Assembly: GCF_963678635.1 (NCBI RefSeq)
Contig: NC_087068.1
Location: 55,460,467 to 55,524,466, forward strand
DNA from: Symsagittifera roscoffensis
Lineage: Eukaryota > Xenacoelomorpha > Acoela > Convolutidae
Direction of reading: 5' to 3'
Length of the DNA: 64,000 bases
Below, one piece after another: positions 23,761 to 35,249 of this stretch; positions within the stretch are counted from its first letter, which is position 1, and every line of letters begins with the position of its first letter. Below the pieces are notes generated by a model that worked only from the letters and a program-made list of their open reading frames with translations, was not told the DNA's origin and did not search any database. Position numbers and translations under genes: made by a program.

Positions 23761-24715
23761 AAAAAAGTTAACTACGTTCGGGTTATTCTGTACTACTTGC
23801 AGCTGTCGAGGTACTGGTGCCTCTGGCTCGGAGACGGTTTGGAATTTTCTTTCTGTTTCTTTCGTACAGCCATGATCTGCGCTGGTTCGAGTCGAGGCTC
23901 TGGTAGGGGGTGCTGTAAGGGAGGTTATCTTACGGTGTTCTTCGGCAGATGAGTACCTCTTCCCCTGATCAGCACTGTTCGTCATGCAGGAGTCAGTGGT
24001 GGTCTTTTGACTCCTTACTTGTCTGCAATTTATTTTGTCCCAATTCCTGTTGCTTGTCGTTGCTAAGATTGTAAATCCAATTTTGGGGGTCTTCCATCTG
24101 CGTATCAGATGCGCATAGGTTTTTTCTGGCAACTGGTGTAACCCGAAAAGCTTTCATCAATTCGGCCATGTCTGATGCCAATTTTTACTTTTGTTTTTTT
24201 GTTTTTCCTTACACTTGACTTTGTTTATAACGTTTATAAGAAACGTTCTACCAACGCTTTTTCTTAGGATCGTCTACCGATGCAAACAAAATTTCTATTA
24301 TGGTTGTCTTTGCAGTATAACTTGAATTTGAGAGCCCGGAATACTTGTCCTCGGTCGCACCTAAGTTTTGACCTTGCTCGCTTTCTTTTTTTTGCAGTTT
24401 TGTCCCACCGCCAGTTTTGTCAAAAGTGTGTGTTGGCGCATTGTCCTCTGCCATAATTCTGTGAAGAGGAGCATTGTCATCTGTCACGTTTACATGGTTC
24501 GTCTTGGTACGTTACTCTGTTTCTATTGATTTTTAGGTCTCTACTTGTTTCAGTGTCCTTTGTTGCTGCTGGGATGCTGTCGGCAGTCTGGGTGGCTGCT
24601 GGACGGCTTTTTGGGTCTTTTTATAGCGAGTTGTTGCTCTGATACTTTTACTCGGAGGCCGATAAGTCTTTTTCCAGGGTCGTTGTTTTTTACAATTTAT
24701 GATGTGATCGTCCAA
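23752..24715 (-). pseudogene. Possible remnant of a retroelement ORF1-like protein
   Basis: Several neighbouring minus-strand frames (23752-24132, 23993-24181, 24248-24487, 24533-24715) share a hydrophilic composition rich in Lys, Gln, Thr and Asp. Together they look like one frame-broken protein of more than 250 residues. I see no zinc knuckle or other motif. The 3' part resembles 16380-16560, so it is a repeated sequence and not a host gene. Function unknown. Confidence 0.3.
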
Positions 24716-25014
24716 ATCGCAGAGAACTTTTTTTTGCTAGTCCCTGCTAACTTCCTTTGCTTCTTCGAGGAAGTTGTTGTTGTTCCTGTATCCATTTTCA
24801 TCTCCTTTTATTGGAATCTGTTTTGTGAAAACATTTTTTGTTAAAATGTATAGCTTTTTGTGTTTTCAGTTAATATGATTGGTAATATTACATCAATCTA
24901 ATTGGTTAGTCTCAATTGTTGTTTTGATTTTTCCGATGCTTGTTGTGCACTAAAAAGAGCCTATTGGTTGCTCACTATTGTTGAAGCTTCGGTGTCCCGC
25001 TCTTCAACCTCACG

Positions 25015-27470
25015 GTATTCAACCCCTTATGTTTAAACCCCCTATGTTTACACCCCCTATATTTTAACCCCGTAACAAGATAACCCCTTTTAATGAGGAT
25101 ATTTTGATTCAAAATAAGTCCTCTATATAAGTACAGAAGCAGTCCAATTAAGTGTACTAATTGAGGCCTGAAAAGCTAGTCTTAATTCACCTGATGCCTC
25201 TTGCATCTCAAAAATACTTGCCTTTCGACTAGTAAGATAAATAATTCTTCACTCACGCAATTAAAACAGAGATAACCTACATGGTGCTAAATGAAGGCAA
25301 CAAAAAAACGTTTGTGAGTTTAATAAAAAAAATGTACTGCCTGTTTCTTTAACCATTGTTATACCACTCTATCAGACCATATATAATGTTTGAAGCGTCA
25401 TTTCATTTTACTTTATCTTCAGAAGACAAACAAATGCTAGTGGTATCAGGCCACGAGTATTATAATAAACGCAAGAACAAGACAACCACAAACTGGAACT
25501 GCTCGAAGTACCAAACCCATAAATGCCACGCAACAGCAATTACGGAGGGAGAAAACTTTATTGAAACGAGGGGTGAACAAAATCAGGATATTTCAACTGG
25601 CAAACTTGTTGCTCGACTAGTTTTGAAAAACATCAAGGATCTCAGCGATAGTAATTCCCCAACCGTCGCAGTCGCAACCGCCATTCAGCCCAATACAGAT
25701 GACATTGCCACTCAAATAGCCCTACCAACTAGAAAAAACATAGTTCGCACCGCACAAAGAGCGCGCAAGCAACGAGAAGAAGTCTTACCATTCACCCCAG
25801 CAACCAGAAGTTTCGAAATACCCGAACTTTTCAAAAATAATTAAGATCAGACAGTGCGCAAAATGATCACGAGAGGATTATTTTATTTGGCGACCCTGAG
25901 ATGCTACGGGTGCCTGGAAAATCCAACTTTAAGTTGACTGATGGAACTTTCAAAGTCACCCGGAAAATTTTTTATCAACTTTACTCTATACACGTTAGTC
26001 TTTCAGGAATAGCCCCCGCTTGCATATTTCTGTTCCTGCCAACTAAAACAGAAAAAATCTAACACCGTTTCTTAGAAGGCCAAAAAATACTAGCCCCTGA
26101 TAGCTGGCCTGAAAAATCTTTACCGGATTTTGAGCAAGCCGCTATTCAAGCGTTTCAGAAATGATTTCCGAATCCAAGCTGGCGGGATGTTTCTTCCATC
26201 TTTCACAAAATTTTCTGAGAAAAAATCGCAGAGCTCGGATTGAAAAAGAATTTAGAAACAAACCACGAGTTCGCTTTAGCACTCAAAATGTTAGCCGCCC
26301 TGAATTTTAAAAAAGAACAAATAGGAAATTCATTCGATAAAATAGTGGATGAAATTCAAATAGTTTGCGACAGCACCATAGAAGAGTTGGGAAAAATAGC
26401 AAAATTGACAAGCTTGCCTTTATTTTGGATCCAATTACAAAAAAAACCTCGTCCTGAATCGAGAAGTCCTATAACCATCCCCTCATTATGGAATCAAAAG
26501 GATGCAGCATCATCGGGTTTGGCCAGAACAACAAAAATGCTGTAGGGGGCTGGCATTATGGCATACAGTCATACTTCAGTGGATCGCATCACAGTATAAG
26601 GAAAAATGATTGCAAATTTGCAAAAAGACGCTTCCGTCCAAACACTTGATTTCTATAACGCCTCGAGTGGGCACCAATTTGAAAAAAAAGAAAAATTACC
26701 AAAAAGTGCAGACTATTATGCTTGTTTACGAAGGAAAACGGATTTGCATTTCTTTCGCGATATGGCGAACTTGAGTTAAATCGAGAACTTGAGCTATGGC
26801 AAAATTGAGCTAAACCGTAAAAAACTGTCCCTAGCAACTTAATCCCGGAACAATCGCTCCTTTGGATGGGACGCTAGGTTGGGACTAGGGGCTGGCAAAC
26901 CTTTTAGACCTTGCGTTGTATGCTGACAATTCAAAAACAAGTTGATAAAGTTTAGATGGTTCGAAAAAACAGATAAATTTTTCTTGATATGATCAGTATT
27001 TCATTTTAAAATATTCCGTTTGGATCCATTTTTGGGTCACAACCAGTTCTCATTCCATATTTCGCTAAAATTCAGCCAATTAATCGTTTATTCACTGGAA
27101 TTATTCCAAGATCAAGTTCAGTTTTTGAAAAATCCAATCAGTTTTGGTTTTTAATTTGAATCATGTCGGTCGCATTCGTTTTCAACTTTATATCAAAGTC
27201 TAGACCATCGGCAAGATCTTTTTTGTTAAATTCTAAAACGTATTTAGCAGCATGCATGTTAATGCATTTTGGTTCGCAAAATTTTTCGCAATTAAAGATT
27301 TGATGTTTACCGACGATATGGTTCCGAATCCCTTTCAAATAAGTTTCACTTTGATTCTAACAATTGGTATTAAAAAGGGGCTAAATTGTAGTGGGGTTAT
27401 CTAATTTCGGGTTGTATGAGAGGGAGTTAGGAAAAAGGGAGTCAAAAAATACGGGGTGATAAGCTTGGAA
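25015..27470 (+). mobile_element. MULE-type DNA transposon with FLYWCH domain, inactive (copy 1)
   Basis: The left end carries repeated (A)ACCCC motifs (CAACCCCTTATG, AAACCCCCTATG, CACCCCCTATAT, TAACCCCGTAAC, GATAACCCC). The right end (27365-27465) carries the reverse-complement type (AAAAAGGGGCT, GTGGGGTTATCTAAT, ACGGGGTGAT), giving long degenerate inverted ends. Between them are a FLYWCH-like zinc finger and a Mutator-like transposase broken by stops. Transposition would be by cut-and-paste; this copy cannot make the enzyme. Confidence 0.75.
25356..25844 (+). pseudogene. FLYWCH-domain N-terminal part of a MULE transposase (copy 1)
   Basis: A 162-codon frame. Residues of about 27-70 read as a FLYWCH-type finger: HEYYNKRKN, then NWNCSKYQTHKCHATAITEG, with W-x-C...K-C-x-A and a later ETRGEQNQ in place of the usual H-x-H. 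A basic linker with ARKQREEVLP follows. The transposase core continues downstream in other frames (about 25850-26760): LTDGTFKVT...FYQLYSIHVSL (the DG-FK block of MULE DDE transposases) and, near 26520, KNAVGGWHYG, the family's NAVEGWH block. At least two stops and several frame changes separate these parts, so it is a pseudogene. Confidence 0.72.
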
Positions 27471-28547
27471 ACCACCAAACTAACCCCCATACCTTTAGTT
27501 TGTCGATTAATATTTCTCATGTGTAGGAACCTTGATGCGTATGAGATTGATATTCCTCCTTTTAAGCAGTACTTTTCAAGTGCTGCAGTTAAAAGAGCTG
27601 TTGAGTCGTCATATCTACTTTGGTTTCAGGATATTTGTCAAAGTTGTATGTTTTTGGTAATTGGGTCACCAAATTAACTGTTTTTCTGAAGGCCCTGTAA
27701 TGAATTTCCACCCATTTAATTTTTTTACTCGCTGCTTTTTAGCATTAGTGAGTGTCACAGCTTCTGATGACAATCCACCACGATCTATAAAAATCAACTA
27801 AGCAAAAAATCACCACAACCTATACAGTGTCTTCATTTCGTTCATTGACACTTGAACACAGCTTGAGAACTCCGCATCACGATACATATGTTTCCGAAAA
27901 AAATTTTAATGCATTCAGCGCTTTGGTTTGCAACATTTTCACATTTCTAGCTGGAGAGCCAAATCTGAACTAAACGAGTGCTCATAACAAGATTTAGTAG
28001 ATTCTATCAGGAGACCGATATGTCTTTTTCCAGAGTCGTTGTTTTTTACAATTTATGATGTGGTCGTCCAAATCGCAGACAACTTTTTTTGCTGGGTCTT
28101 GCTAACTTCTTTTGCTTTTTCGAGGAAGTTGTTGTTATTGTATCCATTCCATTTTTATCTCTTTTTATTGGACTCCGTTTTGTGAAAACCTTTTGTTAAA
28201 ATGTGTAGCTTTTTGTGTTTTCGTTTAATAGGGTCAATCAATTTTATGAAATGAGTTCGTGGAATATTTTGTTTTGATATAAAGGCCGCAACCTAGTTTT
28301 AATAAAAAGGGAAAATATTTTGCGACTACAAGTTCTTTTTGTTATATAGTTTTTTTGAGATGTAATCAATTAGTCCCATTATTGATACTGCCAAAAATTT
28401 TAAGATGGAAATTGATTGGTAATAATAGATCAATCTATGTGGTTAGACTCAGTGGTTGTTTTGATTTTTCCAATGCTTCTAGTGCACTAAAAAGAGCCTG
28501 TTGGTTGCTTACTATTGTTAAAACTTCAGTGTCCCAATCTTTAACCT

Positions 28548-30940
28548 CACTGTATTCAACCCCTTATGTTTACAACCCCTATATTGTAACCCCGTAACAA
28601 GATAACCCCTTTTAATGACGATAATTTGTTTCAAAAAAAGTCCTTTTTATAAGTACAGAAGTAGTCCAATTAAGTGTACTAGTTGAGGCCTGAAAAGCTA
28701 GTCTTAATTCACCTGATGCCTCTTGCATCTTAAAAATACTTGCATTTCGACTAGTAAGATAAATAATCCTTCACTCACGCAATTAAAACAGAGATAACCT
28801 ACATGGTTCTAAATGAAGGCAACAAAAAACGTTTGTGAGTTTAATTTAAAAAAACGTACTGTCTATTTATTAAACCATTGTTATACCACTCTATCAGGTC
28901 ATATATAATGTGTGAAGCGTCATTCCATTTTAATTTATCTTCAAAAGACAAACAAATGCTAGTGGTATCAGGCCACAAGTATTACCTTAAACGAAGAAAG
29001 AAGAAAACCACAAACTGGAACTGCTCGAAATACCAAACCCATAAATGCCGCGCAACAGCACTTACGGATGGAGAAAACTTTATTGAAACGAGGGGTGATT
29101 ATAATCACAATATTTTCACTGGCAAACCTGATGCTCGACTAGTTTTGAAAAACATCAAGGATCTGAGCGAAAGTAATTCCCCAACCGTGGAGTCGCAACC
29201 GCTATTCAGCCCAATACAGATGACATTGCCACTCAAATAGTCCTACCAAATAGAGAAACTTTAAGTCGCACAGCACAACGAGCGCGCAAGCAACGACAAG
29301 CAGTCTTACCAGTCTCCCCAGCAGCTAAATTTTTCAAAAAAAACCCGAAGAAAAAAGACAGTGGGCAAAATGATCACGAGAGAATTATTTTATTCGGCGA
29401 CCCTGAAACGCTACCTGTGCTTGAAAAATCCAATTTTTGGTTTGCTGATGGATATTTCAAAGTCAACCGGAAAATGCCTTATAACTTTAACTCTATACAC
29501 GTTAGTTTCAGGAATAGCCCCCGCTTGCGTATATGCGCTCCTGCCAAAAAAAAACAGAAAAAAACTAGCATCGTTTCTTAGAAGCCCTAAAAACACTAGC
29601 CCCTGATAGCTGACCTGAAAAAATTTTGCTGGATTTTGAGCAGGCCGCTTTTCAAGCGTTTCAGAAAGATGTTCCGAGTCCAAGCTGACGGGATGTTTCT
29701 ACCATCTTTCACAAAATTTTATGAGAAAAATCGCCGAGCTCGGATTGAAAAAGGATTACGAAACAAACCACCTGTTTGCTTTAGCACTCAAAAAGTTACC
29801 CGCCCTGAATTTTGAAAAAGATGAAATAGGAAGTTCATACGATAAAGTAGTGGAGAAAATTCAAATAGTTTGCGACCGCACCATAAAAGAGTCGGAAAAA
29901 CTAGCAAAATTGACGAGCTTTGCCTATTTTGGATCTAACTACAAAAAAGTCTCGTCCCAAATCGAGAAGTCCTTTTGTCCCCCCCCCCCCCCCCTCGTTA
30001 TGGAATCGAAGGGATGCGGCATCATCGGGTTTGGCCAGAATAACAAAATGCTGTAGAGGGCTGGCATTACGGCATACGGCATTACGGCTTCCGTCCAAAC
30101 ACTTAATTTCTATAACGCCTCTAGTGGGCACCAATTTACAGAAAAAAGAAGAAAAATTACCGGGTGCTCAGCAAAAAGTGCAGAAAATTATGCATGTTTA
30201 CGAAGAGAAACCGGATTTGCATTTCTTTTGCGCTATGGCGAACTTGGTTAAATGGCGAACTTGAGCTATGGCAAAATTGAGTTAAACAGTAAAACGATGT
30301 CTCTAGCAACTTAATCCCGAAACAATTACTCCTTTGGATGGTACGCTAGGTTGGGACTAGGGGCTGGCAAACCCTTTAAACCTTGCGTTGTATGCCGACA
30401 ATTCAAAAACAAGTTGACAAAGTTTAGATGGTTCGAAAATATAGATAAATTTTTCTAAAATGATCGGTATTTCAATTACAAATGGTCCGCTTAGATCCTT
30501 TTGGGTCACAACTAGTTATCCTTTCATATTTCGCTGAAATTTAGCCAATTAATCGTTTAGTGGCTAGAATTGTTCCAAGATCAAGTTCAGTTTTTGAAAA
30601 ATCTAATCAGTTTTGGTAACTAATTTGAATCATGTCGGTCGGATTCGTTTCAATTTCATATCAAAGTCTAGACTATCGGCCAGGTCATTTTTGTTCAAAT
30701 CTAAAATTCATTTAGCAGCGTTCCTGTTAATGCATTTTGGTTCGCAAACTTTTTCGCAATTAAAGCTTGGATGTTTACCGACGATATGGTTCCGAATCCC
30801 TTTCAAGTAAGTTTCACTTTGATTCTAACAATTGGTATTAAAAAGGGGCTAAATTGTAGAGGAATTATCTAATATCGGTGTTATATGAGAGGAGGTTAAG
30901 AAAAAGGGAGTTGAAAAACTTGGGGTGATAAGCTTGGGAA
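28548..30940 (+). mobile_element. MULE-type DNA transposon with FLYWCH domain, inactive (copy 2)
   Basis: The left end has CAACCCCTTATG, CAACCCCTATAT, TAACCCCGTAAC and GATAACCCC. The right end (about 30836-30940) has AAAAAGGGGCT and TTGGGGTGATAAGC. The coding remnants lie in the same order as in copy 1. Confidence 0.75.
28878..29240 (+). pseudogene. FLYWCH-domain N-terminal part of a MULE transposase (copy 2)
   Basis: A 120-codon frame homologous to 25356-25844: HKYYLKRRKKKTTNWNCSKY, then KCRATALTDGENF and a D-x-N-H in the metal-ligand region. It breaks about 120 codons in. The DDE core follows in other frames (29390-29560 and 29720-30060), with KVVEKIQIVCDRT matching copy 1's KIVDEIQIVCDST. 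Near 30030 the NAVEGWH block is split by an indel and a TAG. A C tract of 14 bases at 29979-29992 interrupts the frame. Confidence 0.7.
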
Positions 30941-31743
30941 CCACTTAACTACCCCCAATACCTTTACTTTGTCGAGTTATTTTTCTCATGTGTGGGAACC
31001 TTGATGCGTATGCGATTGATACCACTCCTTTTAAGCAGTACTTTTCCAGTGCAGCATCTAATAGAGCCGTTGAGTCGTCATACATTACGATGGTTTCAGG
31101 ACTTTGTCAAAATTGTATGTTTTTGGTAATTCGGTCACCAATTTAACTGTTTTTCTGAAGGCCCTGTAATGCATTTCCACCTATTTAAAACTGTTTGCTC
31201 GCTGCTTTTTAGCAATAGTGAGTGTCGCAGCTTCTGCTGATAATCCACAACGATCTATATAAATCACCTGAACACCGGATCATTATACATGTATTTCACA
31301 AAAAAATTTAACCCATTCACCGCTATTGTTTGCAACATTTTCACGTTTCTAGCTGGAGAGCCAAATCTGATCTAAACGAGATTTAGGAGACTCTATCATT
31401 TTGAGACTCCATTTTAACGCATAATTAAATCAATGGGTAATTTATTGAAATATCCTGTGGTTTTTTGTCCATTTTTTAAAGGAAAAACTTAAGGTTTTCA
31501 GTTCTTTCATTGATACTCAATATAAACCTGTTCTTCAGTATCGTTCAAAACTGATTTTGAAAATGTAAGACTCAAAATTTAATTCTGTACAGGGTATTAA
31601 TTTTCATCTGTGCATAACCAAACTCCAATTGGGCATCAATTAAAAGCAAATGGGAAAATCATCGTCAATATAATACATCTAACTAAGAAATTTGTCTAGT
31701 GATTTACAATTATGGAATGATATCTATCAAAGTTTTGTTGAGC

Positions 31744-31766
31744 TCTCTCTCTCTCTCTCTCTCTCT
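31744..31766 (+). repeat. (CT)n microsatellite
   Basis: Eleven to twelve CT units just downstream of the last exon of the RNF213-like gene (beyond its stop codon at 31840). Confidence 0.95.
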
Positions 31767-31839
31767 TTGAAGTTATTTTATTTACAACTTTTGTAGGGTA
31801 TTCGGAAATTTTCAGGGGGGATTAACATAAGAGAAATTT

Positions 31840-31966
31840 TCAGTTTTCTGTTTGGATGAGATGTTTGATTATGCCTTCTGCGTATTTGAATTGACACCAT
31901 TCTGGTAGATTCAGATTGTTGAGATCAACGTCGAAATACACGGGCGCTAAAGCGTCATCCACAATG
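31840..31966 (-). CDS. RNF213: RNF213-like E3 ligase, last coding exon (C-terminus)
   Basis: Entered from a TTTTTCAG acceptor (31967-31970) in phase 2, it completes the codon begun by CA| at 32224. It reads IVDDALAPVYFDVDLNNLNL, then PEWCQFKYAEGIIKHLIQ, and stops at TGA 31842-31840. This tail is hydrophobic/acidic, as at the C-terminal end of RNF213 proteins. Phase agreement with the preceding exon (GTAAGC donor) supports the join. No polyadenylation signal was established. Confidence 0.75.
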
Positions 31967-32223
31967 CTGAAAAAATAATCAAATTATAGATACAGTTGGA
32001 AACTTAATCAAGGCTTTTCAGAGAGGACATTGAATCACAGCCCATTTATTTGAGCTGAGCTGTTTTCTGACTAGACTTTTGCTATTCGCCCTAGACAGTT
32101 TTTGTTGAAAATATGCTAACAAAATTAAGTTCTTTCATTCAAATACTGGAAGATATGAAAAATTATGAAGGCAAGAATTGTTTACGACTTGAGAACTGGT
32201 CTGAAAAATGTTGTTCAGCTTAC

Positions 32224-32490
32224 TGATAATTTGGATTCATCAGATCAGGTTCGTCCAAATTCAGCACAATCAGCTCATTCAGGTAAGTCAACAGCACATA
32301 TTTCTTCGTCGCGGGCAGCTTGTCCAGTTCCTTTTCCTGCTGCGAAGTGAGGGTTTCTCTGAACTGGTGTTGGATCCCAGCGTATGGTTCTTCGTCCTGA
32401 TGCTCCAGCATCAGTCTGGTTCTCTGAAGTGCCAGAGCTTGCCAGAGGAACACACAGGACTCAAGTTTGATATCACTGATTCCTAAACAA
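32224..32490 (-). CDS. RNF213: RNF213-like E3 ligase, penultimate coding exon
   Basis: It encodes SDIKLESCVFLWQALALQRT, then EPYAGIQHQFRETLT and KKYVLLTYLNELIVLNL. This parallels the C-terminal helical domain of vertebrate RNF213 (the ...LWQFLS...EPF..I... region). The 3' boundary is a good GTAAGC donor after AAT-TAT-CA at 32224. The 5' boundary is uncertain: acceptors ATGAAG|T (about 32496), GTTTAG|GA (about 32482) and AATCAG|T are all possible, and none pairs cleanly with an obvious donor in the preceding exon. Confidence 0.72.
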
Positions 32491-32536
32491 GTCACACTTC
32501 ATAACCAGAAAAAGATTGGCCCGGAGTGTCAGTTAC

Positions 32537-32816
32537 AAAGCCTAATAATAAACAGACGCGTAGAGGAATCTGGGTCTAGTTTAAAGCTATTCATCATAAA
32601 AAACACGACCCAGAGGAGTAAACAATCTCGATGTTCACCTGGCATAGCTTCTATTTTGATATTTTTGAGAAATTCGCCGATGGTCTGTTTGGGGTCAACC
32701 TTCCTATCCTTCTCCATGTACTTCATCAGGAGTATCAACTGTCGCAACATCTTGCACACCTCAGGCATGTCTGTGTACTTGTTTTGAATCTTCTTAGCCT
32801 CACTTCTTGTCAACTT
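32537..32816 (-). CDS. RNF213: RNF213-like E3 ligase, C-terminal domain exon
   Basis: It begins after a TCATAG acceptor in phase 0 and reads KLTRSEAKKIQNKYTDMPEV, then CKMLRQLILLMKYMEK and later LLLWVVFFMMNSF. It continues the preceding exon (...ILDET) without a break and fits the helical E3 shell/C-terminal region of RNF213. The 3' end is uncertain. A GTAACT donor at 32536 is the best-looking site but would create a stop when joined to the GTTTAG acceptor, so the true donor may be a weaker upstream GT (for example near 32558). Confidence 0.7.
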
Positions 32817-33139
32817 CTATGACAAAACAAACACAGAACGAAGCCTGAAAATTATGACTCACTCAAATTTACACGGGTCGGCAGTAAGATAAAAAACAAT
32901 GCAAAAAATGAGGTGTGATTGCTAAATGAACAAGACCGCTCGTACCAAAATAATTTTTTTAAAACCAGTTGGACCGCCCATAAAAAAACAATTGGATGGC
33001 ATAAGTCAAAAATCACCAGAACTAGAGTCATTCCAAACAATTACTGCAACCCAACCATGAAATTCTCCTTGAAAAAAAAACTAATCAGCTTGAAACAACC
33101 GACAATATTAGTATAAGTAAAGCCAAAATAAAATAGAAT

Positions 33140-33570
33140 AGAATCGATGAACGGAAGTAAACAGAAAAAAAACACGGACTTATTCTCGACTTTCAAATTC
33201 CAAAGCAAAACAAATGGCTTAAGCACAATTTAAGATTGACAATTTTAAGATAACATTAACCCATCTTGAGAAAACAGGAACAAAAAAAACAAAAAGAAAT
33301 TTTTTATTTCGCTGGAAAATCTGAAAACTAAATTCCACTTTCGACAGTCGATCACGTTTTTAGTGAAGATTACACTTTTGCTGTTCAATATCGGAGTTTG
33401 CCTTCTTTTTAACAAAAGAATGTAACTAAATTTAAAAGAAATCAAAAAGCAAACCGCGAAAAAGTAATTTTGAGCCTAAACAAATTTATAAAATTAAACT
33501 AAAAACCAATCATCACGACCTATACAAGAATTTGAACAACGTTCATCGACTCTTAACAACCTATTAAGAA
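33140..33570 (+). repeat. Dispersed repeat R1 copy in an RNF213 intron
   Basis: Shares with 55960-56530 the ordered words GAACG-AAGTAAACA, CTCGACTTTCAAA, TTATTTCGCTGGAAAATCTGA, CAGTCGATCACGTTTTT-GTGA, GGAGTTTGCCTTC, CAAACCGCGAAAAAG and CGACCTATA...CGTTCATCGACTC. About 430 bases, no coding capacity. Confidence 0.7.
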
Positions 33571-35160
33571 GTTTTAGAAGAAAAACTGATATCCTGTGTC
33601 TGTTCAAGTAGCCCACAATGGTAGGACCACATATTTAGGAAAAATTTAACACACAGGCGATACAAAAAAATTTCCTCACTTATTTACGCGACATATTTCA
33701 GTTTTCATAAAACCTAATTATTAAAAAACTAGGTACAATTTAGCCATTTTACAACCCTTACGATTCCTAAATACTAATTTGAAAAACTCAAACCAAGTGA
33801 TTGGAACATTTTATAAGCCGTATTGCTGACATATACATCATTTTTTCAAATCATTGCAACCGAAAAGAAACAAACTTTCAAGTTTTTAATAGAAAAACTA
33901 TTTATTCTTTCTTCTGGATAAGAAAGAATCTAAAGACAAAGTAAAAAATTTAAAAAAACGCTTCTGAAATTCTACAAACATGAAAATTTTTGTAATACAA
34001 TTACTTGCACATAACCGGAATATATTGAAATGATTTTCAATTATAATGAAAAAAGCTTAAACCTGAGGCAAACTCCGTGCTGCGCCAACCAAGCCGACAA
34101 AAATAAACATCCAAACAAAGACGCGACAAAGTTTTTTGTCACGCGGAAAAAACCCCGGTTACAAAAACAGGTTCTTCCCGGACTCGAATCACATAGTTTT
34201 TTCTTCGCAGTCATGTGCGTTACTTTTACGCCCCATTTGCGGATTAACGCCTTGTTTTTTTCAATTTGAGACAAGGTTTCTAACTATTTAAGTGATTTGA
34301 CAAACCAGTTAACCTATAAAAAGTTTATATTCCGATTTGATTACGCTTTGATAACCACATTTTGATAATCACAATTTGAGACACAAACGTTCAATTGAAA
34401 CAAAATTTAAAAAATGTCGGAAAACTTTGTTTACATTTTTCAGAACTTCCCAAGTTTTTTCTTAATATAGGGTGACTGAATCAGATTGAAACTGCAAGAA
34501 TGAGAGGTCGGTATAACTGAAGTTGCAGAAATAAAATAACACTGAAATTTTAGTGCGGAGATCAGCCTCTCAATTTTCATCTAATTTAGTCTGCAAGACG
34601 AAAACAGACCAGTTTTCTCGGTACTGAGGTAGTTTCTGATTACTTAAATTCGATTTAAAACCAAGAGAAATTCCTTTGATGCCACACCTGATCCCCAGTG
34701 AACTTTTTTGAGGTAGTCGAAATCGAGCACACAAAAAGACGAGCTTATCTATATTCCATTCGCGGCCATTTAGGATTGTGTTGTTTAAAGAAAATAATTG
34801 ATGGTACAGAAAACTAAATTATGATATTAAGAGCTGCTGTTTGATACTGCATAAGACGAAAAACTATATATATGAAATTGCCAAAATTTCACAGCTTTTT
34901 CCGATCCACGAAAAAAGAACTAATTTAACAGAATTTCGTATAGAAGCTGGAAAAAAAGAGAAACTTCAATGAAATTAAACCAAGTTTCCGCTTTTAAAAT
35001 AAGTTTCCGAATTTATCTTTTCATTTTTTTTTATGTTTGTCTTTTTTGTCATTTCTTTCAATGCTTAGTTTTTAAAAAGCATGACATTCAATATTTTAAA
35101 ATAAAAAAGAAAACCCTTATAAGGAATGCAATTAGTCATACAAAACTGGTTTACAGATAA
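33571..35160. other. RNF213 intron sequence, no other gene recognised
   Basis: AT-rich intronic DNA between the exons at 32816 and 35166. Around 34165-34190 the minus strand has GATTCGAGTCC, a B-box-like word that may mark an old tRNA-derived SINE. Open frames at 34030-34274 on both strands overlap this GC-richer patch and are not credible genes. Confidence 0.45.
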
Positions 35161-35165
35161 GTTAC

Positions 35166-35243
35166 CGTTTCATCTAATATGCAGTGTCGTGCGTTGTTCA
35201 GTGCGTCTTTTGTGCTCGAAGATTTTGTCATCAGCTTCATAAC
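35166..35243 (-). CDS. RNF213: RNF213-like E3 ligase, 78-bp exon
   Basis: A 26-codon exon between a CATTTTCAG acceptor and a GTAACT donor, in phase 0 on both sides. It reads VMKLMTKSSSTKDALNNARH, then CILDET, and continues directly into KLTRSEAKK of the next exon. It is too short to stand alone. Length divisible by three, clean splice sites and the continuous helical pattern support it. Confidence 0.72.
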
Positions 35244-35249
35244 CTGAAA

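Larger units (their letters stand above)
24650..28006 (+). repeat. Tandem duplication, unit 1 (contains a dead MULE)
   Basis: The unit starts near GGCCGATAAGTCTTTTTCCA and ends near AGTAGATTCTATCA. Unit 2 (28007-31395) follows head-to-tail with the same order of blocks: a Lys/Leu-rich opening, AACCCC-rich end, FLYWCH/transposase remnants, GGGG-rich end, and AGCTGGAGAGCCAAATCTGA near the end. Divergence looks like roughly a tenth of positions plus indels, so the duplication is old. Confidence 0.8.
28007..31395 (+). repeat. Tandem duplication, unit 2 (contains a second dead MULE)
   Basis: Second head-to-tail copy of the roughly 3.4-kb unit. It begins GAGACCGATATGTCTTTTTC, and the end of the unit (about 31341-31395) repeats the AGCTGGAGAGCCAAATCTGA block of unit 1. 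It differs from unit 1 by many substitutions and short indels. Confidence 0.8.

Noticed and set aside
24650-31395. CRISPR-like array from the regular AACCCC words
   Set aside because: Words are short, unequal and inverted at the far end. The context is an animal DNA transposon, and no repeat-spacer structure exists anywhere in the window.
34160-34230. Second tRNA-like element (GATTCGAGTCC on the minus strand)
   Set aside because: Only the B-box word is clear. The A box and stems are not convincing.
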